Part shown: positions 45,401 through 52,320 of the stretch, one piece after another | Position numbering within the stretch: the first letter of the stretch is position 1 | How the letters are laid out: each line of letters begins with the position of its first letter | NCBI RefSeq assembly: GCF_018139625.1 | Contig: NZ_JAGSOH010000019.1 | Span: forward strand, 18,604-82,603 | Origin: Actinospica acidithermotolerans | GTDB taxonomy: Bacteria > Actinomycetota > Actinomycetes > Streptomycetales > Catenulisporaceae | DNA: 64,000 nt | Reading direction: 5' to 3' | Position numbers and translations under genes: made by a program | Notes under the pieces: model-generated | Told to the model about the DNA's origin: nothing | Databases searched by the model: none | What the model saw: only the letters and a program-made list of their open reading frames with translations

Positions 45401-46122
45401 TTGACCAGGTCCACGAGCTCGCCGAGCGAGATGCCGCGGGTGGTCGGCGCGATCACGCCGAGCAGCGCCAGCAGCAGGCCGCCGATGCTCAGGTTGCCCT
45501 GCGCGAACTGGACCAGGGCATTGACGAACAGCACGGCGTTGACCACGAACTCGACGAGCGCGAGCACCCCGCCGAAGATCATCGCGGGCAGGATCAGCAG
45601 CAGCGCGATCCACCCGAGGATCTGCAGGAACTCCTCCCACGCGCTCAGCGGGTCGGACGGCCCCGGCAGGTTCTCGATCGCCGAGGCCGCGGTCTTCGCC
45701 GCGGACGTCAGGTCGGAGCCGGCCTGCGAGGCGGTCGAGGCCCAGCCCTTGACCGTGGAGTCGGTCGACTTCAGCCCGGAGTTCTGCGCCTGGGTCAGCA
45801 GGTTGTCCGCGGTGGTCTGGTGGTCGTTGAGGGCGGTGAGGTAGGTCTGCAGCACCGGCCCGGCCTGGGTGAAGGCGGTCTGCGCGCTCTTGACGAAGTT
45901 GGTGATCCGGCCGTTCATCTGAGCCTTGAGCGCGTCCGCCGTGGCCCCGGAGAGGTTGCCCGTGTCGGCGTAGCCGTTCACCTTGTTGATGGTGTCGAGG
46001 ATCGTCCCGTAGTCCGTCGCCAGGGTGTTGATCAGGTTCAGGACGTCCTGGACCTGGTCCGGGTCGCCCGGGGTGGGGTCGCTGGACAGGCCCAGGGCGG
46101 ACCAGTCGCTCGGCCGCGTCAT
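36466..46122 (-). CDS. 3,218-residue repeat protein, probable type VII secretion substrate
   Basis: A giant surface or secreted protein of unknown activity. Residues 1-130 (WSALGLSSDPTPGDPDQVQD and a long helical part) match the helical T7SS-signal domain that heads many actinomycete toxins. Residues about 165-230 are strongly hydrophobic. Residues about 518-646 are ten-residue repeats, and about 1,395-2,240 are about 11 repeats of 77 residues with an HEDH core. Then follow Trp/Asp-rich repeats like YD or RHS-type strands and a glycine-rich hydrophobic C-terminus (about 3,000-3,218). ATG at 46122 has only weak AAGAGA upstream. No nuclease or other toxin motif and no adjacent immunity gene is visible. 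A MITE sits on its stop codon. Confidence 0.8.
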   Translation of the reverse strand: MTRPSDWSALGLSSDPTPGDPDQVQDVLNLINTLATDYGTILDTINKVNGYADTGNLSGATADALKAQMNGRITNFVKSAQTAFTQAGPVLQTYLTALNDHQTTADNLLTQAQNSGLKSTDSTVKGWASTASQAGSDLTSAAKTAASAIENLPGPSDPLSAWEEFLQILGWIALLLILPAMIFGGVLALVEFVVNAVLFVNALVQFAQGNLSIGGLLLALLGVIAPTTRGISLGELVDLVKGMASFAKTGFVSIRAGLSDFMDLLVNTKFTDLLSIETLTKMGNFVLKGGVWVLNGLKDLPTTLITAGTTFAAKLGELFVAGGLKIFTSLRTGSFLSLILPIDAIEVEKLGLMSAFRLGFLERGLGITASPATNLLDLSKLALGGVKTGEFHFAGFGYLDVPKTSAIDINIGHGLEASLPNLNTDFRLATLDGHISAPRISMGNLAAGFTHDALSVGTISTHMPHTNFGLNKLEIPDLRFPKELNNIGNGTVITKMNDLSFVTVHEDKLPANIDMNSSHISVPTLHSAEVSIPSMHADNLSISSVRSGDMSIPNLHAANINVAGMHTGDMNIAGLRSGELSVPTLHTADINVAGMHGENLSVPTIHTTDINVPAMHADNLNLPVIHTTDVNVSGLHDGNLNMPILHETSAPNLGSSSVHMTGNLQHINIPSLHINNLQTSDLHNVDLASNAVTKMPTAQELPNLSAIAHTQINVADMHGLPVTQTDSGLKIDGKSISAGHVEVTNVDTAHVNLTANVANVDVNIGTHAHTELNVNMSGEALHLANPDVNALQHLAANDSATAVHLNASTGTPRLTAPQLDVGRLGEDSRGAIPPEIRNLQANPEIPVHANDSGIRVNISEGQFGTKHDIIEPATDSSSIPAVSSTGVDEGAAHSAGSRGTEFSEPDLAGKPGLIDPNGEKLAVAWTDFKQAQNLFIQAKADHDLQFHGADPKVGEAGPAFKGKAPQTNAQAESVHNLQNAAKGFAEASAKLHDVRTSALDLTLQDRGAVLDSLKERPRLLGGMKDTDVPLHVHEDTGEVTVATRALGQDHQLVISFGTDRQEFGEVVNVHNGETLFHGTLTDDLAHGGIRIDSFDNNGFREFSHDGTLIASERVLVDVHGQQFGTVTVDHTAGGLADLRTADEHLTGLDVEHSANGNITIGAANDWRMWQFDFAGRLTIEPRQLFDHLGNETTGVLLDHENNLAHAFFRDGTTDAFSFHPAQDGTGGFRLDLTDNGDVWMGYDAGGHMAGYGMPLRHADGHGIGDLTVDIHDPQAHTMSITTHDGADVPPTHAEINGNTITVTSHNGDIVEVSTGVDHAVLTRADLHTSQYGGDFGTLRVNYGDGSATFRDIPGVRWNFEHDGAHAGFTLTSEDGVHTLAFGGANDLRFSQLTTRDHGTLDLTNVHIRTDHTAGPNGETHTLVDDAGNAIGGRQITQNLDGHFTVTEIAPGHYRNGASTEFSGVTGHVLTQRTNLQDFNGLHIHEDHVHADPNTGGATTTIRNDENFAMAGFLVIRDENGHFTVTDTGNTHEEGNFTEFDGTTGSVRARETNLQDFGGLRVHEDRLTLDPNTGAPTMSVRNEDGLPIGGFEIQRTGDGRLIVTDVSNTHAHGAASEFDGVTGGILVRRTNLAQSHGMQVHEDHINLDPRNEPTITVRAHDDTVLTDFQAERNPAGNLVVTDVGHTHSNGSTAEFDGLSGDIITRRTNLESFDGMHIHEDHLTPDVRTGEQTITVRADDGTVVAGFRAERDPAGNFVLTDTSDTYMRGAGAQFDGLSGALITRRTNLESFGGLHVHEDHLNPDVHGDPATTVRAADGTVSADLQAGRNAAGNLVVTDIGHTYRNGSTAEFDGLSGSILARRANLEDFGGLHVFEDHGNLDVHGEPTISVHNADGSGRPDFQVDEHNGDFVVTNIGNGHAHGSVAEFDSATGAMHYQQLNVENFGGRYIHEDHVNLTPGGFPTTTIRNADGSVSHDFDVNRFGVTHYMVTDTRLGHTHDAYTEFDGLTGNIRTQRFNLGDFNDRHLVEDHLNPDGAGNPAITIRDSNTNAVVGNFRGARAANGHFHVTDIHPFSTRGSHVEFDGATGAMHYRRTELQDFGNLHIHEDHLNLGADGRPTVTVRDNTDAVVPHFAQSTTRANVVRLTDTRVGLTEGDYAEFTQNLGRIESRQDHLQDSSGLQLNTDYLNRDANNHPTLQVRDGSNAVSTRFTLTRSADGNSVILTDTAAAHLGETRTFNLGNRLIGARIGIRNAKGGLTPDRFDVEFRMGADGTWTGRWTRTDAGARDAGLPKAYNSSGSATLQKNGTLLLTGADKTPLFGRERLAIGQELEVLKFPNGRRQWTSWDDAGHLTDNGFRRFANDDAGVDAKDVNSWGATIRQYRTGIDGGLVRGEKMPDGSFTWTRFDKDGALKLSGNRARTPWGSGAFGWKDTFRDGAAFRPAQEHWSAFNFVAHAGHYREHGISGDAVNGFGVKTSFKEISQQGKDTGSLETIANNHTLEFTRYSEQRIPDFLWKWHTSKYDTVDFPNRGFFTGDSRFQVFSWVEKDAAGARAGHGVRVLTPDGSNFDFTDGGKLVRSTIKLDNGNKIEIGKTADGRSWDQYPAGLNNPAGRPPLHWREMNGSTVVQSGTRSFFNNKTWADRFTDPAGIERVARYTTDEGDVVHFTSDARPQFDATQPHGVGPHDNMPSITRNTMGQLIERNDHFGGMDAGDIVGRGNPRTGRWSWDDGLGNDGVRISYRNGGKGSWDDSFADFERNDGRFLQIRDYRALNKGSSLRSWREPNGTWESAKFNAKGEMDNASRAVREWKDSNGNFHALTQDARSPKTADWRDVRVQPDGTRLTVRESIGGKVRIYGDQGTHGMNVWKEYDFGSVWRQRDAITETHPGGDRVYFIEKESFQKQWRMTDLNGDLIRYRGTSGAIMERGTFGQWTQVGLEREVKGLVPALNEFRGWNRMLREPNRVQFTRSDGAVGELRGKWTKIGQKSVFDFLQDFTIDVVANIIITGATEGWDFTPGQVGGFFAGAAVRSGFKAGYGVLTETWLKDFRDGLRNIDGGKDWNRQPYNNDKHWDNEWAGNENPTRWRSGTFDYFVGGTLVPAFGSFFATLITGSTLGVGKEGTVLSGDALWDAAGRAMAGSLVGGLTVGAVKTLGHVGLSGRWFHSGGFADITLQFGEKMLTDFLVNDLLSHADTLNAGYVAKIVAAQQEAAKNGDGGNQNGNGA
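39400..41935 (-). repeat. about 11 coding repeats of 77 codons
   Basis: Each unit reads approximately NL-QDFGGLHIHEDHLNPD, then TITVRxxDG, a variable strand, VTDxxxTHxxGxxxEFDG and TGxIxxR. Spacing is 76-78 residues from unit to unit. Units differ by many substitutions at DNA level, so the array is old or diversified. It predicts a regular beta-rich rod. Confidence 0.85.
44184..44566 (-). repeat. about 13 coding decapeptide repeats
   Basis: Consecutive ten-residue units of the form INVPxhHxxD (for example LSVPTLHTAD, INVAGMHGEN, LSVPTIHTTD, INVPAMHADN). The alternating hydrophobic pattern fits a beta-solenoid. It recalls the decapeptide repeats of mycobacterial PPE proteins, which are also T7SS substrates. 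Confidence 0.85.
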
Positions 46123-46259
46123 CGCTTGCTCTTCTCTTGGGTCCGGGGTGAACGCGGCATGGCGCTGCTGCGTACCACAGCACCGAAGGCGGTGCCGGAG
46201 CCGGGCCGCCGCCCGTGCCGAGGCCGCCTGCACGACCACCCGAGGAGTGTGCGGAGATC

Positions 46260-47345
46260 ATGTTCCGTGACCGGAAGCCAGAGTCCGATCAGTCGAAGTT
46301 CGTCTGGAGCGAGGCCGGCGCGCGGGCCGAGGCGGCCCGGCCGAAGCCGGAGGCCGAGGACGCGCCGCCCGCGCCCGCCGGATCCTGGCCCGCGCGGCAC
46401 GGCCGGGCCCTGGTCGCCGCCGCGGTGATCGTGCCGCTGGCCGGCGGCGGCGCCGGCCTGACCGCGTACTACAGCGGGCAGCACGGTTCGGCGATGACCG
46501 TGTCCGAGGCCGCGCAGGAGTCGCTGAGCCCGAGGACCGCCGTCAGCGTGCTCAGCGCGAGCCCGAGCGCCGACCCGAGTCTGAGCCCCAGCCCGAGCAA
46601 GAGCCCGAGCCCCTCGCCGTCGCCGAGCAGGACCACCGCCGAGCCCGTTCCGCCCGCCAGCACGGTCACCGTCGTCAAGACCGTCGCCGCCACGCACGCC
46701 GCGGCCGCCAAGACCACCAGTTCGCCGCTGATCGGCTCCTGGCCGCTCAACCACAGCGCCGCCGACCTCACCGGCGGGCACAACGGCACCGCGTACAACG
46801 TCAGCTGGGACGGCGGCACGGGCGTGTTCACCGGTGCCAGCGACAGCTTCGTGGCCACGTCCGGCCCCGTCGTCGACACCGGACCCGGCAAGAGCTTCAC
46901 GGTCTCCGCCTCCGTCTACCTGGTGGCGTTCCCCTCCGCCCCGCATTACGCGGACACGGCTGTGAGCCAGGACGCCGGTACCGACAGCGGCTTCTACCTG
47001 CAGTACTTCCAGCCGGGCAACTGCTGGGCCTTCTCCCGCGTCGCGACCGACACCACCAACCCGACCGAGGCCGACCGCGCCACCTCCAGCAGTACGCCGC
47101 AGCTGAACACGTGGACCCACCTGGTCGGGGTCTACGACGGCAGCACCGGAAAGATGTCCCTCTACGTGAACGGCACCCTCGAGGGCACAGCCACCGACAG
47201 CACGCCCTTCGCGAGCAACGGCTCCCTGGCCATCGGCCGCGCGTTCTACGACGGCGGCGACACGGACGGCTTCGACGGTCTGATCACCGAGGTGAAGGTG
47301 TACGACGTGGCCCTGAACGCGTCCCAGGTCGCGGCGCTGAGCTGA
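46260..47345 (+). CDS. membrane-anchored LamG/concanavalin-like domain protein
   Basis: A 361-residue protein. A cytoplasmic 45-residue start is followed by one membrane helix (ALVAAAVIVPLAGGGAGLTA, about 49-68), a Ser/Pro repeat linker (SPSPSKSPSPSPSPS) and a C-terminal LamG/LamGL beta-sandwich (about 165-361; TWTHLVGVYDGSTGKMSLYV). Such domains bind glycans or proteins outside the cell. ATG 46260 follows GGAG. It is divergent from the giant gene, so the two may share a promoter region. The domain could bind cell-wall sugars or the giant protein. Confidence 0.75.
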   Translation: MFRDRKPESDQSKFVWSEAGARAEAARPKPEAEDAPPAPAGSWPARHGRALVAAAVIVPLAGGGAGLTAYYSGQHGSAMTVSEAAQESLSPRTAVSVLSASPSADPSLSPSPSKSPSPSPSPSRTTAEPVPPASTVTVVKTVAATHAAAAKTTSSPLIGSWPLNHSAADLTGGHNGTAYNVSWDGGTGVFTGASDSFVATSGPVVDTGPGKSFTVSASVYLVAFPSAPHYADTAVSQDAGTDSGFYLQYFQPGNCWAFSRVATDTTNPTEADRATSSSTPQLNTWTHLVGVYDGSTGKMSLYVNGTLEGTATDSTPFASNGSLAIGRAFYDGGDTDGFDGLITEVKVYDVALNASQVAALS

Positions 47346-47363
47346 GACGGCCCCGCCGTGGCG

Positions 47364-47399
47364 GGCGGCCGGCGTGTGGAGTCTCATCGACCGGCCGCC
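47364..47399. terminator. bidirectional terminator
   Basis: 9-bp arms GGCGGCCGG / CCGGCCGCC with an 18-nt loop between the convergent LamG and transglycosylase genes. Confidence 0.55.
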
Positions 47400-48362
47400 T
47401 TAGTAGCCCCGCCAGCAGCTGCCGTCGCAGCGTGCCTGGACCATCTCGTCGAGCGAACCGTAAACGGCGGCGGCGTAGCGGGCCGCGGCGATGATGTTGT
47501 CCACCGGGTTGTAGATGTCGGTGTAGCCCGGCAGCGCGTACTCGTCGAAGGTGGACTGGATCGTCTGCATCAGGCCGATCGACGGGTGTCCCGACGCCGC
47601 GTTCGAGTCGGACTCGTTCACCGAGTCGGGGTTGCCGCCGGACTCGTGCATGGCCGTCTCGTACACGGCCTTGTAGGAGACGTCGTATCCGTGCCGCTTC
47701 AGGACGCTGATCGCCTCATTGATCCACTCTTTGAGGGAGCCGCCGGACGAGGTGGCGACCGTCGCGTCCGAGGCCTGCGTCGACGAGGCCTGACTGCTGC
47801 GGTGGGCCGTCGTGCTCGTCTTCTGCGACGCGGAGCTCGTGCGGTGGTGGGTGAGGGAGGCCTGCGCGGTCACGACGTCGGATTGCGCGGCCTCGGTCCT
47901 CACGGCCGTCGGCAGCGTGAGCGACCAGCCCGGCATGATCAGCGAGGGGTCGGTGAAGCGCTCGCCGTCCGACTCCTCGCGGTCCTTGTTCAGCGCGAAG
48001 ATCTCGGTGTAGTCGCTCGCGTCGCCGAGTTTCCGCTCCGCGATCGCGGAGAGCGTGTCGCCCTCCTTGACCTTGTACACCACGGTCGCCGTCTCGGGCT
48101 TCGTGGCCGTCGCCTTGGCCACGAGTACGACGTGCGTGTCCTTCTCCGGCGCCACCACGACCCGGTGGCCGACCTCTGCGACGGGTGTGCGGTGCTGCTC
48201 GTCCGCCGTCGTGGCCGTCGTCGAGTGCTGATCGTTCTGGGCGTTGAGCGCTGCCGCTCCGGGCATCGCCACGGCGCCGATCGCCGCGGTGCGCAGGGCG
48301 ACCATCCGTACCTTCGTCGCCGAACCCGGCTTGCGGTGCTGCGGCTTCCGCGAAGTCGACAT
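47400..48362 (-). CDS. LysM and lytic-transglycosylase (SLT) domain protein
   Basis: A 320-residue cell-wall enzyme. A basic start and weak signal-like helix (about 21-40) come first, then a LysM domain (about 93-152: VYKVKEGDTLSAIAERKLGD and MPGWSLTLP), a Ser/Thr-rich linker, and a C-terminal SLT domain. In the SLT domain ETAMHESGGNP holds the catalytic Glu, followed by IGLMQTIQSTFDEYALPG and NPVDNIIAAARY. It would cut peptidoglycan locally. Next to T7SS-like genes it may open the wall for the secreted giant protein. ATG 48362 has AGGGAG upstream. Confidence 0.83.
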   Translation of the reverse strand: MSTSRKPQHRKPGSATKVRMVALRTAAIGAVAMPGAAALNAQNDQHSTTATTADEQHRTPVAEVGHRVVVAPEKDTHVVLVAKATATKPETATVVYKVKEGDTLSAIAERKLGDASDYTEIFALNKDREESDGERFTDPSLIMPGWSLTLPTAVRTEAAQSDVVTAQASLTHHRTSSASQKTSTTAHRSSQASSTQASDATVATSSGGSLKEWINEAISVLKRHGYDVSYKAVYETAMHESGGNPDSVNESDSNAASGHPSIGLMQTIQSTFDEYALPGYTDIYNPVDNIIAAARYAAAVYGSLDEMVQARCDGSCWRGY

Positions 48363-48426
48363 GAGAGCGCTCCCTGAGGGGTGGAGTGTTCGCTTCCTCG
48401 GATTACGGGGCGGAGCGGGCGGTCGT

Positions 48427-50361
48427 TCAGGCGAGCGTCGTCGGAGCCTGCGACACCTCGGGGGCGGGCTGCGGCGCGGGCGCCTGGGCCTCGGCCCCGG
48501 CCGCCGGCTCCGGGTCGGCGAAGGGCAGCGGCACGTCCTGCGGCAGCAGCACGACCAGGTCCTCGGTCGTCGGCTCGGCGAGCGCGGCGGTGCGCTGCGC
48601 GTGCCGCTCGGTCAGCACCTGGAACAGCTGCCGGGCCGAGCGGCCGTTGCCGAAGCCCGCCTCGCGGCGCATCGAGGCGAAGAAGCGGATGATCGCGTCC
48701 TCGGTGCCGGGGCCGAGCTCGTACCTGTGCTCGACGACCTGGTTGCGCACGATCTCGGCGAGCTGGCCGGAGGAGTAGTCGTCGAACATCAGGGTTCTGG
48801 TGAACCGGGAGGCCAGTCCGGGGTTCGAGTCGATGAACCGGTGCATCTCGCCCGGGTATCCGGCGACGATCACCACGACCTCGTCGCGGTGGTCCTCCAT
48901 CAGCTTGACCAGCGTGGCCACCGCCTCCTGGCCGAAGTCGTTGCCGCCGCCGAGCGGGACCAGCGAGTAGGCCTCGTCGATGAACAGCACGCCGCCGAGC
49001 GCCTTGCGGAACACCGCCGTCGTCTTCGGGGCGGTGTGCCCGACGTACTCGCCGACCAGCGAGCCGCGGTCCGTCTCGACCAGGTGCCCGTGCTCGATCA
49101 TGCCGATCGCGTGCAGGATCTTGCCGTAGAGCCGGGCCACGGTCGTCTTGCCGGTACCGGGGTTGCCGGCGAACACCAGGTGCCGGTTGGTCGGCGGCGG
49201 GGGCAGCCCGATCTCGATCCGCCGCCGGGCCAGGCGCATCACGTTGATCATGGCGGTGACGTCGCGCTTGACCGAGTCGAGCCCGATCAGGTTGTTCAGC
49301 TGCGCGATCAGCTCGTCCAGCGTGCTCTCCGGCTCCGCGTCCTCGTTCCCGTCCTTCCCGGGCGGCGGCAGGGTGGAGACCGCCACGTCGCTCACCTGCA
49401 CCTCGCTCAGCCGCGGCTTCGCGGAGTCGGCGATGTCCAGATCCTGGTCCACGTGGTGGATCTTCAGCGACCGCAGCACCGGATCGGCCCGCTCGCCGAC
49501 GTGCACCGCGGGGAAGGCGGTGCCGAAGATCTCGCCGTCCTCGAACTCGCCGTGCGAGTCGTCCGCGAAGAAGACCCCGTTCTTCCCGGCCCCGGCCACC
49601 ACCACGCCGCGCGCCTTCGCGGTCCCGCCGGTCCACACGACCAGCGCCGAGCCGCCCGCCTCCTCGATCCGGCAGCGGTCGATGCGCGCCGTGGTGCCCG
49701 CGCCGACCAGGATCCCGGCGCGCTCCGTCTTGTGCACGGTGCAGCCGCTGAGCGCGACCCGGCCGGTGGTCTCCGCGCTGATCCCGCTCAGCCCGCTCTC
49801 CCGGACCGAGCCGCCGTCGATCCGCAGCGAGGACTCCTCGGTGGCCCGCACCCCGTGCTCCCTGCTCGAGGCCACGACGCAGTCCTCGAGCTCCAGGTCC
49901 GCCTTCCCGGCCAGGTGCACGGCGCTGAACGCGGTCTCACCGAGCTCGCAGCCGATCAGCCGGGCCGTCGCGTTCCCGCCGAGGAACAGGCCGTTGCCGT
50001 TCACGCTGGTGATGTGGCTGCGCTGGGCCGTGAGCCTGGCCTCGTCGCGCAGGCCGACGCCGGTGGAGGAGGCGCCGCGCACCACGCAGTCGCTCAGCTT
50101 GAGCCGGACCGCGCCGCCGGCCATCAGGCCGGCCCCCTCGATCGTCAGGCCGCGCAGCTCGGTGTCCGCGCGCACCGCGCAGGGCTTCTCCAGCCGGATC
50201 GTCACCGACCCAGGGCCCTCGGCCGCGACCAGCGTGACCGGGCGCGCGAACGAGAGCTGCTCGCGGTAGCTGCCCGCGGGGATCTCGACCACGGCGCCGT
50301 CCGAGGCCGTGGCGAGCATCGTCATCACGGGTCCGGCGTGCGCGGCTGTGCTTCCTGACAT
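48427..50361 (-). CDS. beta-helix protein fused to an EccA/CbxX-type AAA+ ATPase
   Basis: A 644-residue fusion. Residues about 15-325 are a right-handed parallel beta-helix with regular 22-24-residue coils (VTLVAAEGPGSVTIRLEKPC and many GVxLRDEARLTAQRS-like turns). Residues about 345-600 are a CbxX/CfqX AAA+ ATPase as in EccA: Walker A GNPGTGKTTVARL, GALGGVLFIDEAYSL-like Walker B (here LGGVLFIDEAYSLVP), and SNPGLASRFTRTLMFDDY with the arginine finger. EccA normally has TPR repeats in front; here a beta-helix replaces them. The start is ATG 50361; GTG 50403 is possible but lies inside the operator palindrome. A Pro/Ala tail ends the protein. Confidence 0.83.
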   Translation of the reverse strand: MSGSTAAHAGPVMTMLATASDGAVVEIPAGSYREQLSFARPVTLVAAEGPGSVTIRLEKPCAVRADTELRGLTIEGAGLMAGGAVRLKLSDCVVRGASSTGVGLRDEARLTAQRSHITSVNGNGLFLGGNATARLIGCELGETAFSAVHLAGKADLELEDCVVASSREHGVRATEESSLRIDGGSVRESGLSGISAETTGRVALSGCTVHKTERAGILVGAGTTARIDRCRIEEAGGSALVVWTGGTAKARGVVVAGAGKNGVFFADDSHGEFEDGEIFGTAFPAVHVGERADPVLRSLKIHHVDQDLDIADSAKPRLSEVQVSDVAVSTLPPPGKDGNEDAEPESTLDELIAQLNNLIGLDSVKRDVTAMINVMRLARRRIEIGLPPPPTNRHLVFAGNPGTGKTTVARLYGKILHAIGMIEHGHLVETDRGSLVGEYVGHTAPKTTAVFRKALGGVLFIDEAYSLVPLGGGNDFGQEAVATLVKLMEDHRDEVVVIVAGYPGEMHRFIDSNPGLASRFTRTLMFDDYSSGQLAEIVRNQVVEHRYELGPGTEDAIIRFFASMRREAGFGNGRSARQLFQVLTERHAQRTAALAEPTTEDLVVLLPQDVPLPFADPEPAAGAEAQAPAPQPAPEVSQAPTTLA

Positions 50362-50394
50362 CTCCACACCGAGGGCTACGGCCGTCCGGCCCTT

Positions 50395-50419
50395 GTCGTT
50401 CACCCGCCGGGTGAACGAC
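50395..50419. promoter_or_regulatory. 25-bp palindrome in the divergent beta-helix promoter
   Basis: Perfect 11-bp arms GTCGTTCACCC / GGGTGAACGAC around GCC. It is 34 bases before the AAA+ fusion gene and 60 bases before the second beta-helix gene, so one factor could control both. The arms are as long as those of LuxR-type or TetR-type operators. Confidence 0.65.
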
Positions 50420-50478
50420 GCGGCCGATCCGCACGTAGCCCTCGGTGTGCGGGGTCATCTGAAGGGAGCCGGATCGCC

Positions 50479-52320
50479 GTGACGCCACTGCCGCAGGAGG
50501 CCGTCGCCGGGACGCAGCAGCGCCGCGTCCCCACGCGCGAACGGCTGTCGCTCAACCTGATGATCGCGAATTCGACCGAGTCGGAGATCGTGCTCGCCGC
50601 CGGCACCTACCGGGAGCAGATCGTGCTCGACCGGCCGGTCACGCTCGTCGCGGCGGGCGATCCCGGTTCGGTGCGGATCCTCGCCGAGCGCGGTCCGGCG
50701 CTCGTCGTGCGTTCCACGGCCACCGTCCGCGGCATCGTGCTGGAGTCAAACGATCCGACCTGGCCGGCGCTCTTCGTGGAATCGGGCTCGCCGGTGTTCG
50801 AGCAATGCGAGGTGCGCGGCGCGCGGGCCGAGGCGGCAGGCAGCGCGACGCCGACCTTCCGGCGCTGCACCTTCAGCACCTCGGCGCACGCCGGGATCTA
50901 CGTCCGCGAGCGCGGCGGCGCGCGTATCGAGCGCTGCGCGTTCAACAACATCCGGGGCCACGCGCTCGTCGCCGCCGGCACCGCGCGGCTGGAGATGCAC
51001 GAGAGCCGCGTGGAAGCCTCGGAGGGCGCCGGGCTGCGGCTGCTCGACGAGGCGCGCGCGGACGTGCTCTCCAGCACGTTCTCGGCCTGCCAGGGCCCCG
51101 GCGTCACGGTCGCGAACGCGGCGTCCGCGCGCCTGCTCGGCTGCCGCATGATCGGGGGAGCGGCCGAGGGAGTGCGGGTCGACGGCAGCTCGCCGCTGCG
51201 CTCGGCCGCCGCCGTCGCCGCGGATCCGGCCGAGCCGACGCCTGGCCAGATCCTGCACGCGCTGAGCTCCGGACCGCTCGCCGAGCTGCACGGCGTGGTC
51301 ATCGAGGACTGCGACATCGTCGGGGTGGCGCTGGAGGGCGTCGTGGTCGGCGCGGGGCAGGCGCGGCTCGATCGCAGCAGGCTGACGGGCGCCCGCCGGG
51401 CCGGGGTGCTGGCCGGCGGGTCCGCGAAGGTCGAGATCCGCGAGTGCGCCATCGCCGGAGCGGCCGCCGCCGGGGTCCTGGCCCGCGGCACGGCCAAGGT
51501 GCGCGCCGAGAGCACGGACATCACCGGCTGCGGGCCGTACGGCATCTCCGCCATCGAGCACGCGGACGTCGAGGTCACCGACAGCCGCGTGACCGACAGC
51601 GCGCTCGTGTCCACGCACCTGACCGGGCACGCCACGATCCGCGCCCTGCGCAGCACCCTGCGGGACAGCCGCGGCCACGGCGTGCTCGCGCGCGGCCACG
51701 CCATCGCCGAGCTGACCGGCTGCCGGATCGAGACCTGTACGCGCGACGGCGTGCGCGTCGAGGGCGCGGCCGATGCCGTGCTCCGGGACAGCGAGGTCGC
51801 CGGCTGCCGGATCGGCATCGTGCTGGCGACGCGGCACCACCCGGTCGTGCGCGGCTGCCGCGTGCGCGACGTGCAGCGGATGGGCATCGTCGTCGGCACC
51901 GGAGGCATGCCGGTGATCGGCGACTGCGAGGTCGAGCGGACCGGGGACGGCGGGATCTTCCTCGACCACGGCAGCGCGGCGCACATCGAGGACTGCCGGG
52001 TGCGGGATGTGGCCGGCGGCGGCATCGTGGTCGGCGCGGGTGCCCACCCGACCGTGCGCCGTGCCAGCGTGACCGGCAGCGGCGACGCAGGGCTCTACTT
52101 CCACGACGGCGCCGCAGGCGTATTCGAGGACTGCGAGATTACCCTGCGGCCCGGCGGATCCGCGGTGCGGATGGGCGTCGGCGCGACGCCGGAGGTGCGC
52201 GGCCTGCGCGAGACAGCCGAGGCCGCCGCCGCACCCGCGCCGGTCGAGGACGAGCGCCCGCTGATCGAGGACGAGCGCCCGCTGATCGAGGACGAGCGCC
52301 CGATGGTAGAGAGCGTGTGA
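50479..52320 (+). CDS. right-handed parallel beta-helix protein
   Basis: A 613-residue protein made almost wholly of beta-helix coils (pectate-lyase-like fold without a visible catalytic site). The N-terminal 30-70 region (AAGTYREQIVLDRPVTLVAA) is clearly paralogous to that of the AAA+ fusion (PAGSYREQLSFARPVTLVAA). No signal peptide is present, so it is cytosolic or exported by another route. The C-terminus has three near-identical EDERPLI repeats. GTG 50479 follows GAAGGGAG. The next gene starts within its stop codon (GTGA). Confidence 0.8.
   Translation: MTPLPQEAVAGTQQRRVPTRERLSLNLMIANSTESEIVLAAGTYREQIVLDRPVTLVAAGDPGSVRILAERGPALVVRSTATVRGIVLESNDPTWPALFVESGSPVFEQCEVRGARAEAAGSATPTFRRCTFSTSAHAGIYVRERGGARIERCAFNNIRGHALVAAGTARLEMHESRVEASEGAGLRLLDEARADVLSSTFSACQGPGVTVANAASARLLGCRMIGGAAEGVRVDGSSPLRSAAAVAADPAEPTPGQILHALSSGPLAELHGVVIEDCDIVGVALEGVVVGAGQARLDRSRLTGARRAGVLAGGSAKVEIRECAIAGAAAAGVLARGTAKVRAESTDITGCGPYGISAIEHADVEVTDSRVTDSALVSTHLTGHATIRALRSTLRDSRGHGVLARGHAIAELTGCRIETCTRDGVRVEGAADAVLRDSEVAGCRIGIVLATRHHPVVRGCRVRDVQRMGIVVGTGGMPVIGDCEVERTGDGGIFLDHGSAAHIEDCRVRDVAGGGIVVGAGAHPTVRRASVTGSGDAGLYFHDGAAGVFEDCEITLRPGGSAVRMGVGATPEVRGLRETAEAAAAPAPVEDERPLIEDERPLIEDERPMVESV

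Noticed and set aside
36466..46122. Classical polymorphic toxin with a nuclease or deaminase tip
   Set aside because: The last 250 residues are hydrophobic and Gly-rich with no catalytic motif, and no small immunity gene follows.
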